A stretch of 9,484 nt of DNA from an uncultured Muribaculaceae bacterium. Its GTDB lineage: Bacteria > Bacteroidota > Bacteroidia > Bacteroidales > Muribaculaceae. The notes under the pieces were generated by a model. That model worked only from the letters and a program-made list of their open reading frames with translations, made no database searches and was not told where the DNA came from. The first letter of the stretch is position 1. Each line of letters opens with the position of its first letter. The position numbers were made by a program, and so were the translations under genes. Below, one piece after another: positions 1 to 7,829 of this stretch. Location: assembly GCA_910577585.1 (NCBI GenBank), contig CAJTNN010000050.1, positions 1-9,484 on the forward strand. The letters are read 5' to 3'.

Positions 1-19
1 GGCGCAGTCGAGCCGTGTC

Positions 20-35
20 GGGGCGAAGGCGCCCC
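20..35. other. Short perfect hairpin at the left edge
   Basis: GGGGCG (20-25) and CGCCCC (30-35) pair around the loop AAGG. It sits in GC-rich sequence (1-60) where I see no convincing gene. It may belong to the neighbouring transcript beyond the edge; its role is unknown. Confidence 0.3.
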
Positions 36-66
36 TCCTCCCAGGGGGCTGCCGCCGGACCTGCAC

Positions 67-109
67 AAAAGACAGTTGCCCGGAGTCTGACTTGCAGACT
101 CCGGGCAAC
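67..109 (-). terminator. Probable terminator after the fourth gene
   Basis: The arms GTTGCCCGGAGTCTG (75-89) and CAGACTCCGGGCAAC (95-109) form a perfect 15-bp stem with the five-base loop 90-94. In the minus direction the stem is followed by TGTC and then only four U residues (70-67), a weak tract. It lies 56 bases past the last gene's stop and is the likely 3' end of the operon. It could also serve a converging transcript from the left. Confidence 0.7.
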
Positions 110-165
110 ATTCTATTGTCGGTTAGTGATTATGCATTCTCACTGAAAGTAGGACCCACGTGCTC

Positions 166-3100
166 TTAATAAAGCTTTTTCTTGTAGATACCATTTTCCA
201 AGGTGAAGTCCGATTTTTGTATATTTGTGAAATCCCTTGACTGATGTATCGAACTATCGTTATTGTCAAAACGGTTATGGGTATTAACAAGACAGTTTAT
301 TGTGAAGTCACCTGCAGAATCAGCAACTTTAAATTCATAATAATAGTTGTCAGACTCGGCAGTTCCCTGCTTGAATCCATTATTCGATGAAATTGACGAA
401 GAGAGATTCCAGAAGTAAATCCACTTCATGTCATAATTATCATATGACTTATACCAATACAAGCGATAGGTCTTGGTATCACCGGGGGTCGGGGTGTCGC
501 CGCCGCCACCGAAAGATGGTGTAGTGGTGCCTGTCACGCTCCAGTTATTGTTGTAGGTCAGGACGAGTACATGTGTGTTTTTGCAGTTGCTTACATCCGG
601 ATCTGAAAGGGATTTATCGCCGTACTCATAGCCGGTGCCTTGGTCGGTAATCTTAATCTTAGTGGCATCACCTGAAATGTCGTGATAATACCAGTTGCTT
701 TGTCCTTCAACTGCAGTCATGCTTACACGACCCTCCCAAGATACTTCTTCCCATCCATCATAGTAGATTCGCGGCACGAATGATACATCCACAAGGTTGA
801 CATATACGCGTATGGGATCAGGTAGCGCTTCCTCAGAGTTTCCATTATCACAGAAAGCGATACCATCTTCATACACCAGCGAGATATTGCCGGTAGACAC
901 ACCACTTCCTATGAAATTAGCCTGAGTAGGTACGCCTCGGAGATCGATATAAAACCATGACCCCTCGTCATCTCCTTTTTGCATTTTCTCATTTGTCACA
1001 TTACCATTCCCATTTGTGGCTCCTGTAGTAGTAATTTTCGGGGCAATCCAATTTGCAGTATTGTACAGGATGACACGGCTGCGGCCCTCAGCGACGGTCG
1101 GGAGTTCCCAGCCCGGCACAGCCGGCGGACAACCGATGGCACGCACCTGCACACCTTTGTAAAGACCGGTGGCGCGGCTAATGATACGCGTCATCTTGGT
1201 ATAGTCAACAGAGCTGCCATAGCACTCAAGTGTACGGAACCATTGACCATACTCCTTCTCACCCTCATAGAATCCCTGGTTGCCGACAACCATTGAATTC
1301 GACCATATGTAGCATCGGGTATTTTCGGCGTTCGTGCTCCCCTCCATCGTGCCGGCTGTAGGCAGATAGATGCGGCTCAACAGACTTCCATTCTCGGTAT
1401 TCCAGCCATAGGAGCCCTCTGAGCCATTAAACACCTGCAAGCCCATGTTTGCCAAATGATAAACCTCCGGGAAAGTGTAGCCTGCGGGGAAGGTAGCCTC
1501 AACCACATCGGGAGTGCCGGGGTTGCCGGTAGCATTCGACTGCGGAATATAGAAGTATGCTCCGCGTGAATCAGTATTGGCTGAATTGAATGATGATGTC
1601 GTAGAGTATGGTTTGTTGCTCGATGCGCCGAGGTTGCGGTCGAGGATGTGATAGGTCTGTCCATCGCTTCCTTTCACGTCCACCTGCTCATAATAGAACA
1701 AACCGGTTTTCTTATCTCCATCCGGGCCAGCCACCTGATAAGTATCAACGAGATTATGGATTATACCCGTATGATAGATATTGTATACAATTTCCTTACC
1801 TGATTGAGTGACTCTCAAACTACCTTTCCAAATCTTGTAATTCTCATTTCCGGCAGGCTTACAAGATATCTTCCAGTAGTTGCCTCCAGCATCAGAACCG
1901 GATGTCACCTCAAAATACTCATTACCTTCGAGTATCTCTGCCGTATCAGTGCCTCCAGTATTCTTAATATAATATTCATATTGCGACTTTCCATTAGCCA
2001 CATATACTGAGAAGTGCAGACCATTGCCACGCTCCTCGCCCATCTCATCGGCCGTCTCACCCCGCACCTCATTGCTGAGGATTGCAAAGTAGTTCTGACA
2101 TTCCGTCTTCATTACGGATGGAAGAGTTCCTACTTTGTCGGGGAGAGGATACGCTTTCGACAGCCCTGCTGTTTCGAAGTTCTTGATACCCACCATGATG
2201 CCATTCTCACCATCGAAATAGTTTGCACCATTCTGGGTTATGGTCACTTCACGCACAAGATCACCGATTTTCACCGGCACTGTAAACTGACGCTCATTAC
2301 CGGTCACGTTGTCAGGAATTTTGAATTTCACAACGAACTTCCAACCATCGCTATCATCAGTCGAAGTACCGCGAGTGATTGTAAATGACTCCTTGCATTT
2401 CGGATCAATCGTTACCCAATCAGGCAGTTTAGCCAAGTCAAGTGCATTCAGCAGCGCATCACCGGTAAGGGTAATATAACCTTTGTAGTTAGTTACAAAC
2501 TCAAATGAACCCTCAACTACTGCATTGCGATCACCGACCGAAGCCTCCACAAAGTTCTGCTCCGACACGCCGAGATAGTAGTCGCGGCATGAGATCATGT
2601 CGTAGATGGTCTCGTTGTGGTCGGTGAGGAGCACCGAAAGTCGGTTTTCTGACGGAGCGGCAGCTGCCTCGGCCTCTGTGGCGTAGCCATCATGGTTCAC
2701 CTTCTCAATCTGGAACTGATAGTGATGGTTGCGCAGAATCGGGAGCTCCTCGGCGTTCTTGCCGGCTTCGGCATACTCATCGTCAGACTTCTCGATAAAT
2801 GCAATCTTATACCAACCCTTGTCGGTATTGATTACCCAGAAGCACTCCCCTGCCTCGGCTTCGTAGTGATAGTAGGGCGCAACGACACCGGCGCTTACAG
2901 TGGCTGAAAGATTATCTTTCACCACATCCGTCGGCACATTAGGCACAGACTTATTCTCTGACACCTTCCCTATCATCATGCCGCTCTTGGGTGCGTTATA
3001 GAGCTTGGCGCTCGTTATGGTCAGCTCCACATCATCGCCAACCTCTATGGTCGACTTGGCGCATGCGCGAAGCATATCGATAGTGCCGCCATCCTCAAGG

Positions 3101-3522
3101 TCCTGCACTCCGGCCTCACCATAGAACGGGAGATAGTTCTGCGCGTTAGGGTCAACTGAGGTGGTCAGCGGGTCTGACTCGCTGCAATAAGTCTCGAAGT
3201 TACCGTAAAGCTTCAGCTGAGTCGTACCGGCGGGCACAGTCAGTTTCACCTTCGTGGCACTTCCATCCCTGGCCGGAGTGACACTCTCGTTAGCCACCTC
3301 ACTGCCGGTTGAATCGAGGAAATATACCTTCACGTCAGCCAGCGCATTCTCATCCATAGCGCGTGTACCGACCGAAGCGAACGCCGGCAGGCGCAAGGTC
3401 AGCGTCATGTCGCGGTCCTCGTCGTAACCCTTGATTTTGTCAAAGGTATCGTCGGCGCAGCCGGCGGTGGTCATTGCCACCGCCGCCGCAGCCAATATAC
3501 TGTATATCGTGTTCTTTCTCAT
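166..3522 (-). CDS. Large multidomain fimbrillin-like lipoprotein with BACON-like and FISUMP-like domains; probable second pilus tip adhesin
   Basis: This 1118-residue lipoprotein is probably a second distal or tip subunit of the same pilus. The start at 3522 is chosen because MRKNTIYSIL begins a signal peptide with lipobox TAGC (Cys22); the upstream in-frame Met at 3639 would give no signal peptide and overlap the previous gene. After CADDTF comes a strand, then Thr53-Arg54-Ala55, a maturation-like site. Residues 38-310 form the Mfa-like platform, with LADVKVYFLD (61-70), KLYNAPKSGMMIG (173-185) and NHHYQFQIEKVN (265-276). Next are a BACON-like domain (about 312-431), another Ig-like domain (about 440-590), a FISUMP-like domain (about 595-800), two aromatic-rich modules (about 813-1000), a Gly/Thr/Pro linker (999-1016) and a terminal module (1017-1118). 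It lacks the pilin/anchor C-terminal motif. It starts 10 bases after the previous stop, so the two are surely co-transcribed. The ligand is unknown. Confidence 0.8.
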   Translation of the reverse strand: MRKNTIYSILAAAAVAMTTAGCADDTFDKIKGYDEDRDMTLTLRLPAFASVGTRAMDENALADVKVYFLDSTGSEVANESVTPARDGSATKVKLTVPAGTTQLKLYGNFETYCSESDPLTTSVDPNAQNYLPFYGEAGVQDLEDGGTIDMLRACAKSTIEVGDDVELTITSAKLYNAPKSGMMIGKVSENKSVPNVPTDVVKDNLSATVSAGVVAPYYHYEAEAGECFWVINTDKGWYKIAFIEKSDDEYAEAGKNAEELPILRNHHYQFQIEKVNHDGYATEAEAAAAPSENRLSVLLTDHNETIYDMISCRDYYLGVSEQNFVEASVGDRNAVVEGSFEFVTNYKGYITLTGDALLNALDLAKLPDWVTIDPKCKESFTITRGTSTDDSDGWKFVVKFKIPDNVTGNERQFTVPVKIGDLVREVTITQNGANYFDGENGIMVGIKNFETAGLSKAYPLPDKVGTLPSVMKTECQNYFAILSNEVRGETADEMGEERGNGLHFSVYVANGKSQYEYYIKNTGGTDTAEILEGNEYFEVTSGSDAGGNYWKISCKPAGNENYKIWKGSLRVTQSGKEIVYNIYHTGIIHNLVDTYQVAGPDGDKKTGLFYYEQVDVKGSDGQTYHILDRNLGASSNKPYSTTSSFNSANTDSRGAYFYIPQSNATGNPGTPDVVEATFPAGYTFPEVYHLANMGLQVFNGSEGSYGWNTENGSLLSRIYLPTAGTMEGSTNAENTRCYIWSNSMVVGNQGFYEGEKEYGQWFRTLECYGSSVDYTKMTRIISRATGLYKGVQVRAIGCPPAVPGWELPTVAEGRSRVILYNTANWIAPKITTTGATNGNGNVTNEKMQKGDDEGSWFYIDLRGVPTQANFIGSGVSTGNISLVYEDGIAFCDNGNSEEALPDPIRVYVNLVDVSFVPRIYYDGWEEVSWEGRVSMTAVEGQSNWYYHDISGDATKIKITDQGTGYEYGDKSLSDPDVSNCKNTHVLVLTYNNNWSVTGTTTPSFGGGGDTPTPGDTKTYRLYWYKSYDNYDMKWIYFWNLSSSISSNNGFKQGTAESDNYYYEFKVADSAGDFTINCLVNTHNRFDNNDSSIHQSRDFTNIQKSDFTLENGIYKKKLY
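169..474 (-). other. Terminal module joined by a Gly/Thr/Pro linker in the second large tip protein
   Basis: Residues 1017-1118 open KTYRLYWYKSYDNYDMKW and contain YYYEFKVADSAGDFTINCLV (1060-1079), rich in Tyr and Trp. The preceding linker contains GGGGDTPTPGDT (1005-1016) and looks like a flexible hinge. This places the module at the extreme end of the protein, where a binding head would be expected. No family is recognised. Confidence 0.4.
523..1086 (-). other. Two aromatic-rich beta modules, possibly glycan-binding, in the second large tip protein
   Basis: Residues 813-1000 split into two modules. The first opens RSRVILYNTANW (814-825), with SWFYIDLRGVP later (855-865), a layout similar to CBM26-like modules. 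The second opens VPRIYYDGWEEVSW (916-929), continues NWYYHDISGDATKIKITD (943-960) and closes HVLVLTYNNNWSVTG (984-998). Neither is close enough to a known family for a firm call. The spacing of Trp and Tyr residues suggests sugar-binding faces. Confidence 0.4.
1123..1740 (-). other. FISUMP-like domain (Fibrobacter major paralogous type) in the second large tip protein
   Basis: Residues 595-800 include TYHILDRNLGASS (623-635), matching the DRNLGA landmark of FISUMP domains. They continue with YIPQ, IYLPTAGTMEG (718-728), CYIWSNS (737-743) and the closing strand VQVRAIG (791-797). In this family the usual form is WMDRNLGA near the start, LPAAG in the middle and VRCV at the end. Such domains occur at the ends of Bacteroidales surface proteins; their function is not established. 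Confidence 0.6.
2230..2589 (-). other. BACON-like beta domain in the second large tip protein
   Basis: Residues 312-431 carry LAKLPDWVTIDP (363-374), then FTITRG, FTVPVKIGD and the closing VREVTITQNG (423-432). This is the typical run of BACON domains, Bacteroidetes-associated Ig-like folds that often act as spacers or bind carbohydrate or mucin. The LPDWVTI and VTITQ landmarks are clear, but the domain is longer than a minimal BACON, so the edges are approximate. Confidence 0.6.
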
Positions 3523-3532
3523 GATGCTTTGC

Positions 3533-6500
3533 TTATTGTGGATGGCTCGAGGTCTCCTCAACTGTTGTACCTCCTGAATGCTTGAAATACCATACATCTT
3601 TTGATGTAATGTCGATATTTGCAGCCTGATTTGAGCCATTCTGAGAGAAGATTACATTTTCAAGATTCTTGCTCACATCTATATACCACCAGCCATTGCC
3701 GTATTTCACCAGCGAAGCTCCAGGCCAAGCTCCATTATTCGAGGTGCTACCATTCTTATAAGTCCATGCATACGCAGTCGGGGTTGTCCACGTTGTGGTA
3801 TAGAACCACAGACGTCGTGTAGTAGACTCATCAAAGTCGGGCGCACCCATCGTCCACGTCTGAGTTGTCACATCATAGATGCCACGAGATATACCCTTGT
3901 TGGACGCGTTATAATAATTGGCTCCGCCGAAAAGCACGCTCTTCTGACCATTCGCAAACTCCACTTTCACCTGCTTCGCATAGTTGCCTGCAGGGGCCTG
4001 GGCATAGAAGTCAGCCACCCACCATGTCTGACCACTCTTATCAGTTTTCTGGGTAACTTTGAAGACATCGCCACTCTTAATCGTGAAATTTTCATCATTC
4101 GCTCCACCGTAGTTTATATAGAAGCCTGTGGGCTTCGAGCCTTTACAGAAAATGCGATACAACACTTGCTCAATTTCCGGCTTATCGTCAAAGACTTTGT
4201 AATACGGGTCACAAAGCGGGTCATAGATGTAATAACCCTCACCATCCTCATAGTCATAAAGCTGGATACCGGGGTCCATCTCGTGGGCCATACGGTGACG
4301 GCTCTTTCCATCACCTGTTGTAAAGATAATCAGGGTTTCACCGGGTTTGGGGTATTTCCTTGTCTGGTCATCTCCAGCCTGACAGATTCCGGATGTAGAT
4401 TTCGGCAAATCATATCTGTACCAGCCACCTGAAGCAGCTGTGCACAGGTTGGGATATTGATTGCTATCAGTCTCCCATTTGCCGGAGAAGAGCCATACCC
4501 ATTCCGCTGGGATAGTTCCGTTAGTCTGTCCCATCTGGGTATAGATATAGTATCTGATTTTGTTCTGATTATCTGTCTTATAGCCGTCAAAAAACTCAGG
4601 CACATAATCTGAATAATCAGCTAAATAGGCTGTCTGCTTGCTGTTTTTATCTGTATCCTGGTTATCATTGATAGGTCGGAAGTAGATACGGTAAGTGTCG
4701 TAGGGAGGTTTCACGGCCACTTTGACTGTAGTCGACAGATACTCATAACCGGCAGCCTGCGGACGGACGGGCACATTGAAATTGATGGTTTCAGCGGGCT
4801 TCTTCATTGCCACCACCGTGAGCTTACCTTCACTTGAAGATATGGCCTCATAGCTGATTTTAAGTTCTCCATCATTGTTCTGATAAAGCGAACCGTTGCT
4901 GCTTACACTGTAGCGCTGACCGGAAGTGAGACCGGGGAAGGTTGCACCACCCAGGTTAGTGCGGTATGTGAATACGCGTGTACGCTCTGTTTCAGCCACA
5001 TTATCCTGCCAAGGAATAACCACACTCTCAGGAGTGATTTCAAATATCGGAGCCACATTATAGCTGACATCAATATACTTGCGAATGTTGCCGGCCTGAA
5101 TATAGATAGTGGTAGTGGCATGTGTAGGGATTTTGCCGGAGCCCTCTCCGAAAGCGGTATAGGGAATCTCTGTATTAACACGCAGCTTGATTTGATTTGC
5201 GTTTTTGTCAGCATCATTTGAGTAATAACGTGTCACAATCGGCTTACCCTCATAAGTCAATGAGCCCTCTGCAGCAGCGATAGTGATATTCTCCAGAGGC
5301 ACATTCGAGACGAAGGCGATTGAGTCGTTCTCGAAGGAGGTGACGGCGGCGCGGGTTTTGTCGACTTCGAGGGTGGTGTGGCTGAGGTCGCCAGCCATGG
5401 TGTGCAGGGTCCATTCGCTCATCACCACGTCGGCCTCGAGCTCGGTGGTCTGCGCTTTCTTCACGCGCCCTACCACCTCGAAGCAGTAGCCTCGGGGCAA
5501 TTCGTACTGGTCAGCCTGACCATCCACCTGCTGACCGAGATTGATGGTGTACTCCACTGTCTCGGCGCTTGTCGTGAGCTGCTGGATTGTGGAGGGCTTG
5601 GCCTTGAGATCGGTCTTGTTGGTGCGGTAGCCGGTCAGCACGAGCTGACTGCGCTCGGCATCCCCTTTGAAGTAGCGCTCGGGCAGATACATCGTACCAT
5701 AGCACATATATTTGCCCCCGAGGTCAAACTCGCTGTCGCCAGTCTCGGGAGAGATATAGTCGTTGCCGTTGTCAGCCCAACTGTCGTTGACGCTCCAGCC
5801 CGCTGCATATGCCGGCCAACCGCACGCCTTCTCGAAGTCGGGGTCAGTGGTCTGAAGGTCGCCGGCCTGCACGAGATAGCTCTTCGCAGTCAGCTGCTTG
5901 GCATCCACATTCTTGATTACCAGGCCCGACTGCGAGCCGAAGGGGCGCACGTCGGCAGTTTTGTTCTGCTCAGCCGAGTTGAAATCTTCGGCATTGTTAT
6001 CGAAGAGGATGCGGTATTGGAGCTTGACGCATGCGAAGCGCATCGACATCTTCTCATTCTTCCCTTCGGTGGCGCTCACTGTGAGATCTCTCACCGCATA
6101 CATCGGCAGATTCATCTTGCCGTCGCTGAGCTTGTAGCCATCCTCCTTGAAGAGGGCCTCATTGTCGAGGAGCACAGCCTTCAGCTGCTCCTCGGTGGTG
6201 ATGTAGCGGGTCTGGTCGCCCAGGTTGCCCACGATGTAGAAGGTGTATTTGCCGGGGGTTATATCATCGAATGTATACTTCTTCGACCCGTCAGAGAGCT
6301 CGGCCGGAGTCGGCAGACCGCCGAACACCGCCAGGTCGCGGGTAAAGGTCTCACCTGTGCTCCCCTCGGTGGGGAAACCGAAGATGCGCAGGTCATTCAC
6401 CTGGCGCTCCTCAGCGGTGGCCTCCTGCGTCGGGTCGGCATAGGCATTCTCATAGGCGCGTGTTCTCACATCGCCCAGAGTGATTGTCAGCGTACCCGGT

Positions 6501-6622
6501 GTGCCCTCCTCAATCTTGAAAGTATCATCGGCGCAGCCCGCCAGACCCGCCGCGCCGATCGAGGCGAGGGCCGTCAGCGTCAAGGCTGCCGAAAAGTCTT
6601 TTAGATATCTTGAGATTTTCAT
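3533..6622 (-). CDS. Large fimbrillin-like lipoprotein with C-terminal CBM26-like module; probable pilus tip adhesin
   Basis: This 1029-residue lipoprotein is probably a distal or tip component of the type V pilus. The start at 6622 is chosen because MKISRYLKD begins a signal peptide with lipobox LAGC (Cys30); the longer in-frame start at 6730 would overlap the anchor gene and spoil the signal. After CADDTF comes a strand and a Thr54-Arg55-Ala56 maturation-like site. Residues about 40-430 resemble Mfa-type platform domains, with ITPGKYTFYIVGNLG (121-135) and GYCFEVVGRVKK (378-389). Residues 430-640 look like Ig-type beta domains. From 640 on are aromatic-rich modules, the last (936-1014) resembling starch-binding CBM26 modules. 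The C-terminus lacks the HSWxxxxQNxDL tail of pilin and anchor, which fits a subunit that accepts but does not donate a strand. The architecture resembles Bacteroides tip proteins with a DUF4906 region, but I could not verify that. The ligand is unknown; an alpha-glucan or host glycan is inference. Confidence 0.8.
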   Translation of the reverse strand: MKISRYLKDFSAALTLTALASIGAAGLAGCADDTFKIEEGTPGTLTITLGDVRTRAYENAYADPTQEATAEERQVNDLRIFGFPTEGSTGETFTRDLAVFGGLPTPAELSDGSKKYTFDDITPGKYTFYIVGNLGDQTRYITTEEQLKAVLLDNEALFKEDGYKLSDGKMNLPMYAVRDLTVSATEGKNEKMSMRFACVKLQYRILFDNNAEDFNSAEQNKTADVRPFGSQSGLVIKNVDAKQLTAKSYLVQAGDLQTTDPDFEKACGWPAYAAGWSVNDSWADNGNDYISPETGDSEFDLGGKYMCYGTMYLPERYFKGDAERSQLVLTGYRTNKTDLKAKPSTIQQLTTSAETVEYTINLGQQVDGQADQYELPRGYCFEVVGRVKKAQTTELEADVVMSEWTLHTMAGDLSHTTLEVDKTRAAVTSFENDSIAFVSNVPLENITIAAAEGSLTYEGKPIVTRYYSNDADKNANQIKLRVNTEIPYTAFGEGSGKIPTHATTTIYIQAGNIRKYIDVSYNVAPIFEITPESVVIPWQDNVAETERTRVFTYRTNLGGATFPGLTSGQRYSVSSNGSLYQNNDGELKISYEAISSSEGKLTVVAMKKPAETINFNVPVRPQAAGYEYLSTTVKVAVKPPYDTYRIYFRPINDNQDTDKNSKQTAYLADYSDYVPEFFDGYKTDNQNKIRYYIYTQMGQTNGTIPAEWVWLFSGKWETDSNQYPNLCTAASGGWYRYDLPKSTSGICQAGDDQTRKYPKPGETLIIFTTGDGKSRHRMAHEMDPGIQLYDYEDGEGYYIYDPLCDPYYKVFDDKPEIEQVLYRIFCKGSKPTGFYINYGGANDENFTIKSGDVFKVTQKTDKSGQTWWVADFYAQAPAGNYAKQVKVEFANGQKSVLFGGANYYNASNKGISRGIYDVTTQTWTMGAPDFDESTTRRLWFYTTTWTTPTAYAWTYKNGSTSNNGAWPGASLVKYGNGWWYIDVSKNLENVIFSQNGSNQAANIDITSKDVWYFKHSGGTTVEETSSHPQ
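3581..3817 (-). other. CBM26-like carbohydrate-binding module at the C-terminus of the first large tip protein
   Basis: Residues 936-1014 of the protein starting at 6622 show the layout of CBM26 starch-binding modules. An opening strand RRLWFYT is followed by AYAWTYKN (950-957), the landmark AWPGASLV (965-972), WWYIDVS (978-984) and NVIFSQNGSNQAANIDI (989-1005). The spaced tryptophans and the N(V)IF-x-NG motif are typical of this family, which binds alpha-glucans such as starch. The call rests on pattern recognition; a profile search with the CBM26 model would settle it. Confidence 0.6.
3833..4705 (-). other. Aromatic-rich beta modules, partly CBM-like, in the first large tip protein
   Basis: Residues 640-930 hold at least two further modules. 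The first (about 643-815) opens TYRIYFRP and contains IRYYIYTQ, EWVWLFSGKW, GGWYRYDLP (732-740), TLIIFTTGDG (763-772) and the block DPGIQLYDYEDGEGYYIYDP (783-802). The order of aromatic strand, W-containing loop, WYRYDLP and IIF-x-x-GDG follows the same layout as the C-terminal CBM26-like module, so it may be a divergent relative. The second (about 816-927) runs from VLYRIFCKG to TQTWTMGAP and has no family I recognise. Confidence 0.45.
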
Positions 6623-6660
6623 GATGTTGCTGTCAGAGTAGTGTGTAGAGAGAGAGTATA

Positions 6661-7794
6661 TTAAAGATCGACATTCTGAATTCTTACAACCCAGCTGTGC
6701 TGGCCCACAGAGATATCGATATATTTCCATTCATCCTCGAGCTCATTGAGCGTCACCTTGATTGAGTATTCATACTCGCGGTCGAGGAATTCCTGGTCCG
6801 ACCACGTCTGCCCCTCGTAGAGCGACTTGGCCTTTACGAGCATATCCTCGAGAGGGAACTCGAACACTTCACCCGTGCGCTTTACGAAGATACGCAGACG
6901 GTCGGCATTCGCCGGGTCGTCGGGGATGATGAATCGCGACGTACCGATTTCGGCCGTCACCACCTCGCGACCATCCTCGTCGGTGCCCACCCCTTTTGCG
7001 TGGGGTGTATACACGAGCGGCGTGGCGTCGGTCAGCGGATTAGCCAGGATGTCGATGCGGTCGCGCCCTGTAGCCGTCACGATCTGTACCTCATAGCCGT
7101 CGGGGTTGGCGATGGCGCGGGTCAGGTCGGTGCGGGGGCGCGGACGGTCGGTGTCGCGCAATATGGAGAGATGCACAAGATTGGTGACGCGGATCAGCGG
7201 CACCACAGCCTCGATGAGCACATCCTCCGGCTGGGGGTCACCCTCGGCCGGGATGGGAGCTTCGGTCACTGTCAGGTCCTGTGCCGTATGAGTAGTCCAG
7301 AGCATGGGGAGCATATGGTTCTGATGCTCCACAAGTCCTGAGTTATGGTCAAGCGAAATGGAATAGGCGTCGATCAGGTCGCCGGCCAGCAGTTGGCCGC
7401 GGCGGAACTTGGCGCCTTCAGTTAGCAATTCAGCCTCATAGCCATCCGGGTTATCGGTGGCCACGGCATAAAGTTTATACTTGCCCGGGGCGATGTCAAG
7501 GTTTACGGCAAACGCCGGGTCCGACAGATCCGCACTGGCAGCTGTCGACTCGATTTCCCGGATGAGCTTACCATCTTGGTCAAAAACGTAAAGGGTCACA
7601 GCACCCACCAGTTCCGGGAAGAGGTTTTCACCGCGGGTATTGTAATCATAGACGAATTTAACGCGGGTCTGCGTGTCGGGCTGAGTTGCGCACTCCGGCA
7701 GGTCATCGTGCATCAGCGAGCAGGAGCCCAGGCCCAGGGCGAGCTGTGCTCCGACCACGAAAGAGAGACACCGTATGATGTTAAAATTCTTCAT
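6661..7794 (-). CDS. mfa2: FimB/Mfa2-family fimbrial anchor lipoprotein
   Basis: This is the probable pilus anchor, a lipoprotein that in this family stays in the outer membrane, terminates assembly and fixes the fibre to the cell. The 377-residue protein begins MKNFNIIR, followed by a hydrophobic stretch and lipobox LGSC (Cys25). The family signature comes next: DDLPEC (30-35), VKFVYDYN (45-52) and VTLYVFDQDGKL (66-77). The second domain ends with FLDREYEYSIKVTL (336-349) and the last strand HSWVVRIQNVDL (366-377). That tail nearly repeats the end of the upstream pilin, as expected for a strand donated to the neighbouring subunit. The start is chosen for its signal peptide and is preceded by A-rich sequence (AAAATAAAATG) with no Shine-Dalgarno. 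An NTRG (52-55) is present, but family anchors are thought to keep their N-terminus. It lies 177 bases after the pilin, across a terminator-like hairpin, and 38 bases before the next gene. The symbol is by family. Confidence 0.92.
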   Translation of the reverse strand: MKNFNIIRCLSFVVGAQLALGLGSCSLMHDDLPECATQPDTQTRVKFVYDYNTRGENLFPELVGAVTLYVFDQDGKLIREIESTAASADLSDPAFAVNLDIAPGKYKLYAVATDNPDGYEAELLTEGAKFRRGQLLAGDLIDAYSISLDHNSGLVEHQNHMLPMLWTTHTAQDLTVTEAPIPAEGDPQPEDVLIEAVVPLIRVTNLVHLSILRDTDRPRPRTDLTRAIANPDGYEVQIVTATGRDRIDILANPLTDATPLVYTPHAKGVGTDEDGREVVTAEIGTSRFIIPDDPANADRLRIFVKRTGEVFEFPLEDMLVKAKSLYEGQTWSDQEFLDREYEYSIKVTLNELEDEWKYIDISVGQHSWVVRIQNVDL

Positions 7795-7829
7795 TTTATT
7801 TTGGATGGCGGGGAGAGAAAAAACGGGTT

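Noticed and set aside
125..144. AGTGA/TCACT inverted repeat after the last gene
   Set aside because: It has only five pairs around a ten-base loop, which is expected by chance.
1..165. A small gene or end of a converging gene at the left edge
   Set aside because: Short open stretches exist on the plus strand, but one stops inside the hairpin at 88-90 and none has a recognisable start or protein pattern.
3523..3639. Longer N-terminus for the second large tip protein, starting at 3639
   Set aside because: The extension is hydrophilic, overlaps the end of the preceding gene and would bury the lipoprotein signal peptide that starts at 3522.
5378..6604. Long plus-strand open frame (408 codons) opposite the first large tip protein
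   Set aside because: It is fully antisense to a gene with a clear signal peptide and platform domain, lies in GC-rich sequence where stops are rare, and its translation shows no domain or signal I recognise.
6623..6730. Longer N-terminus for the first large tip protein, starting at 6730
   Set aside because: It would overlap the anchor gene by 70 bases and place the signal peptide and lipobox internally.
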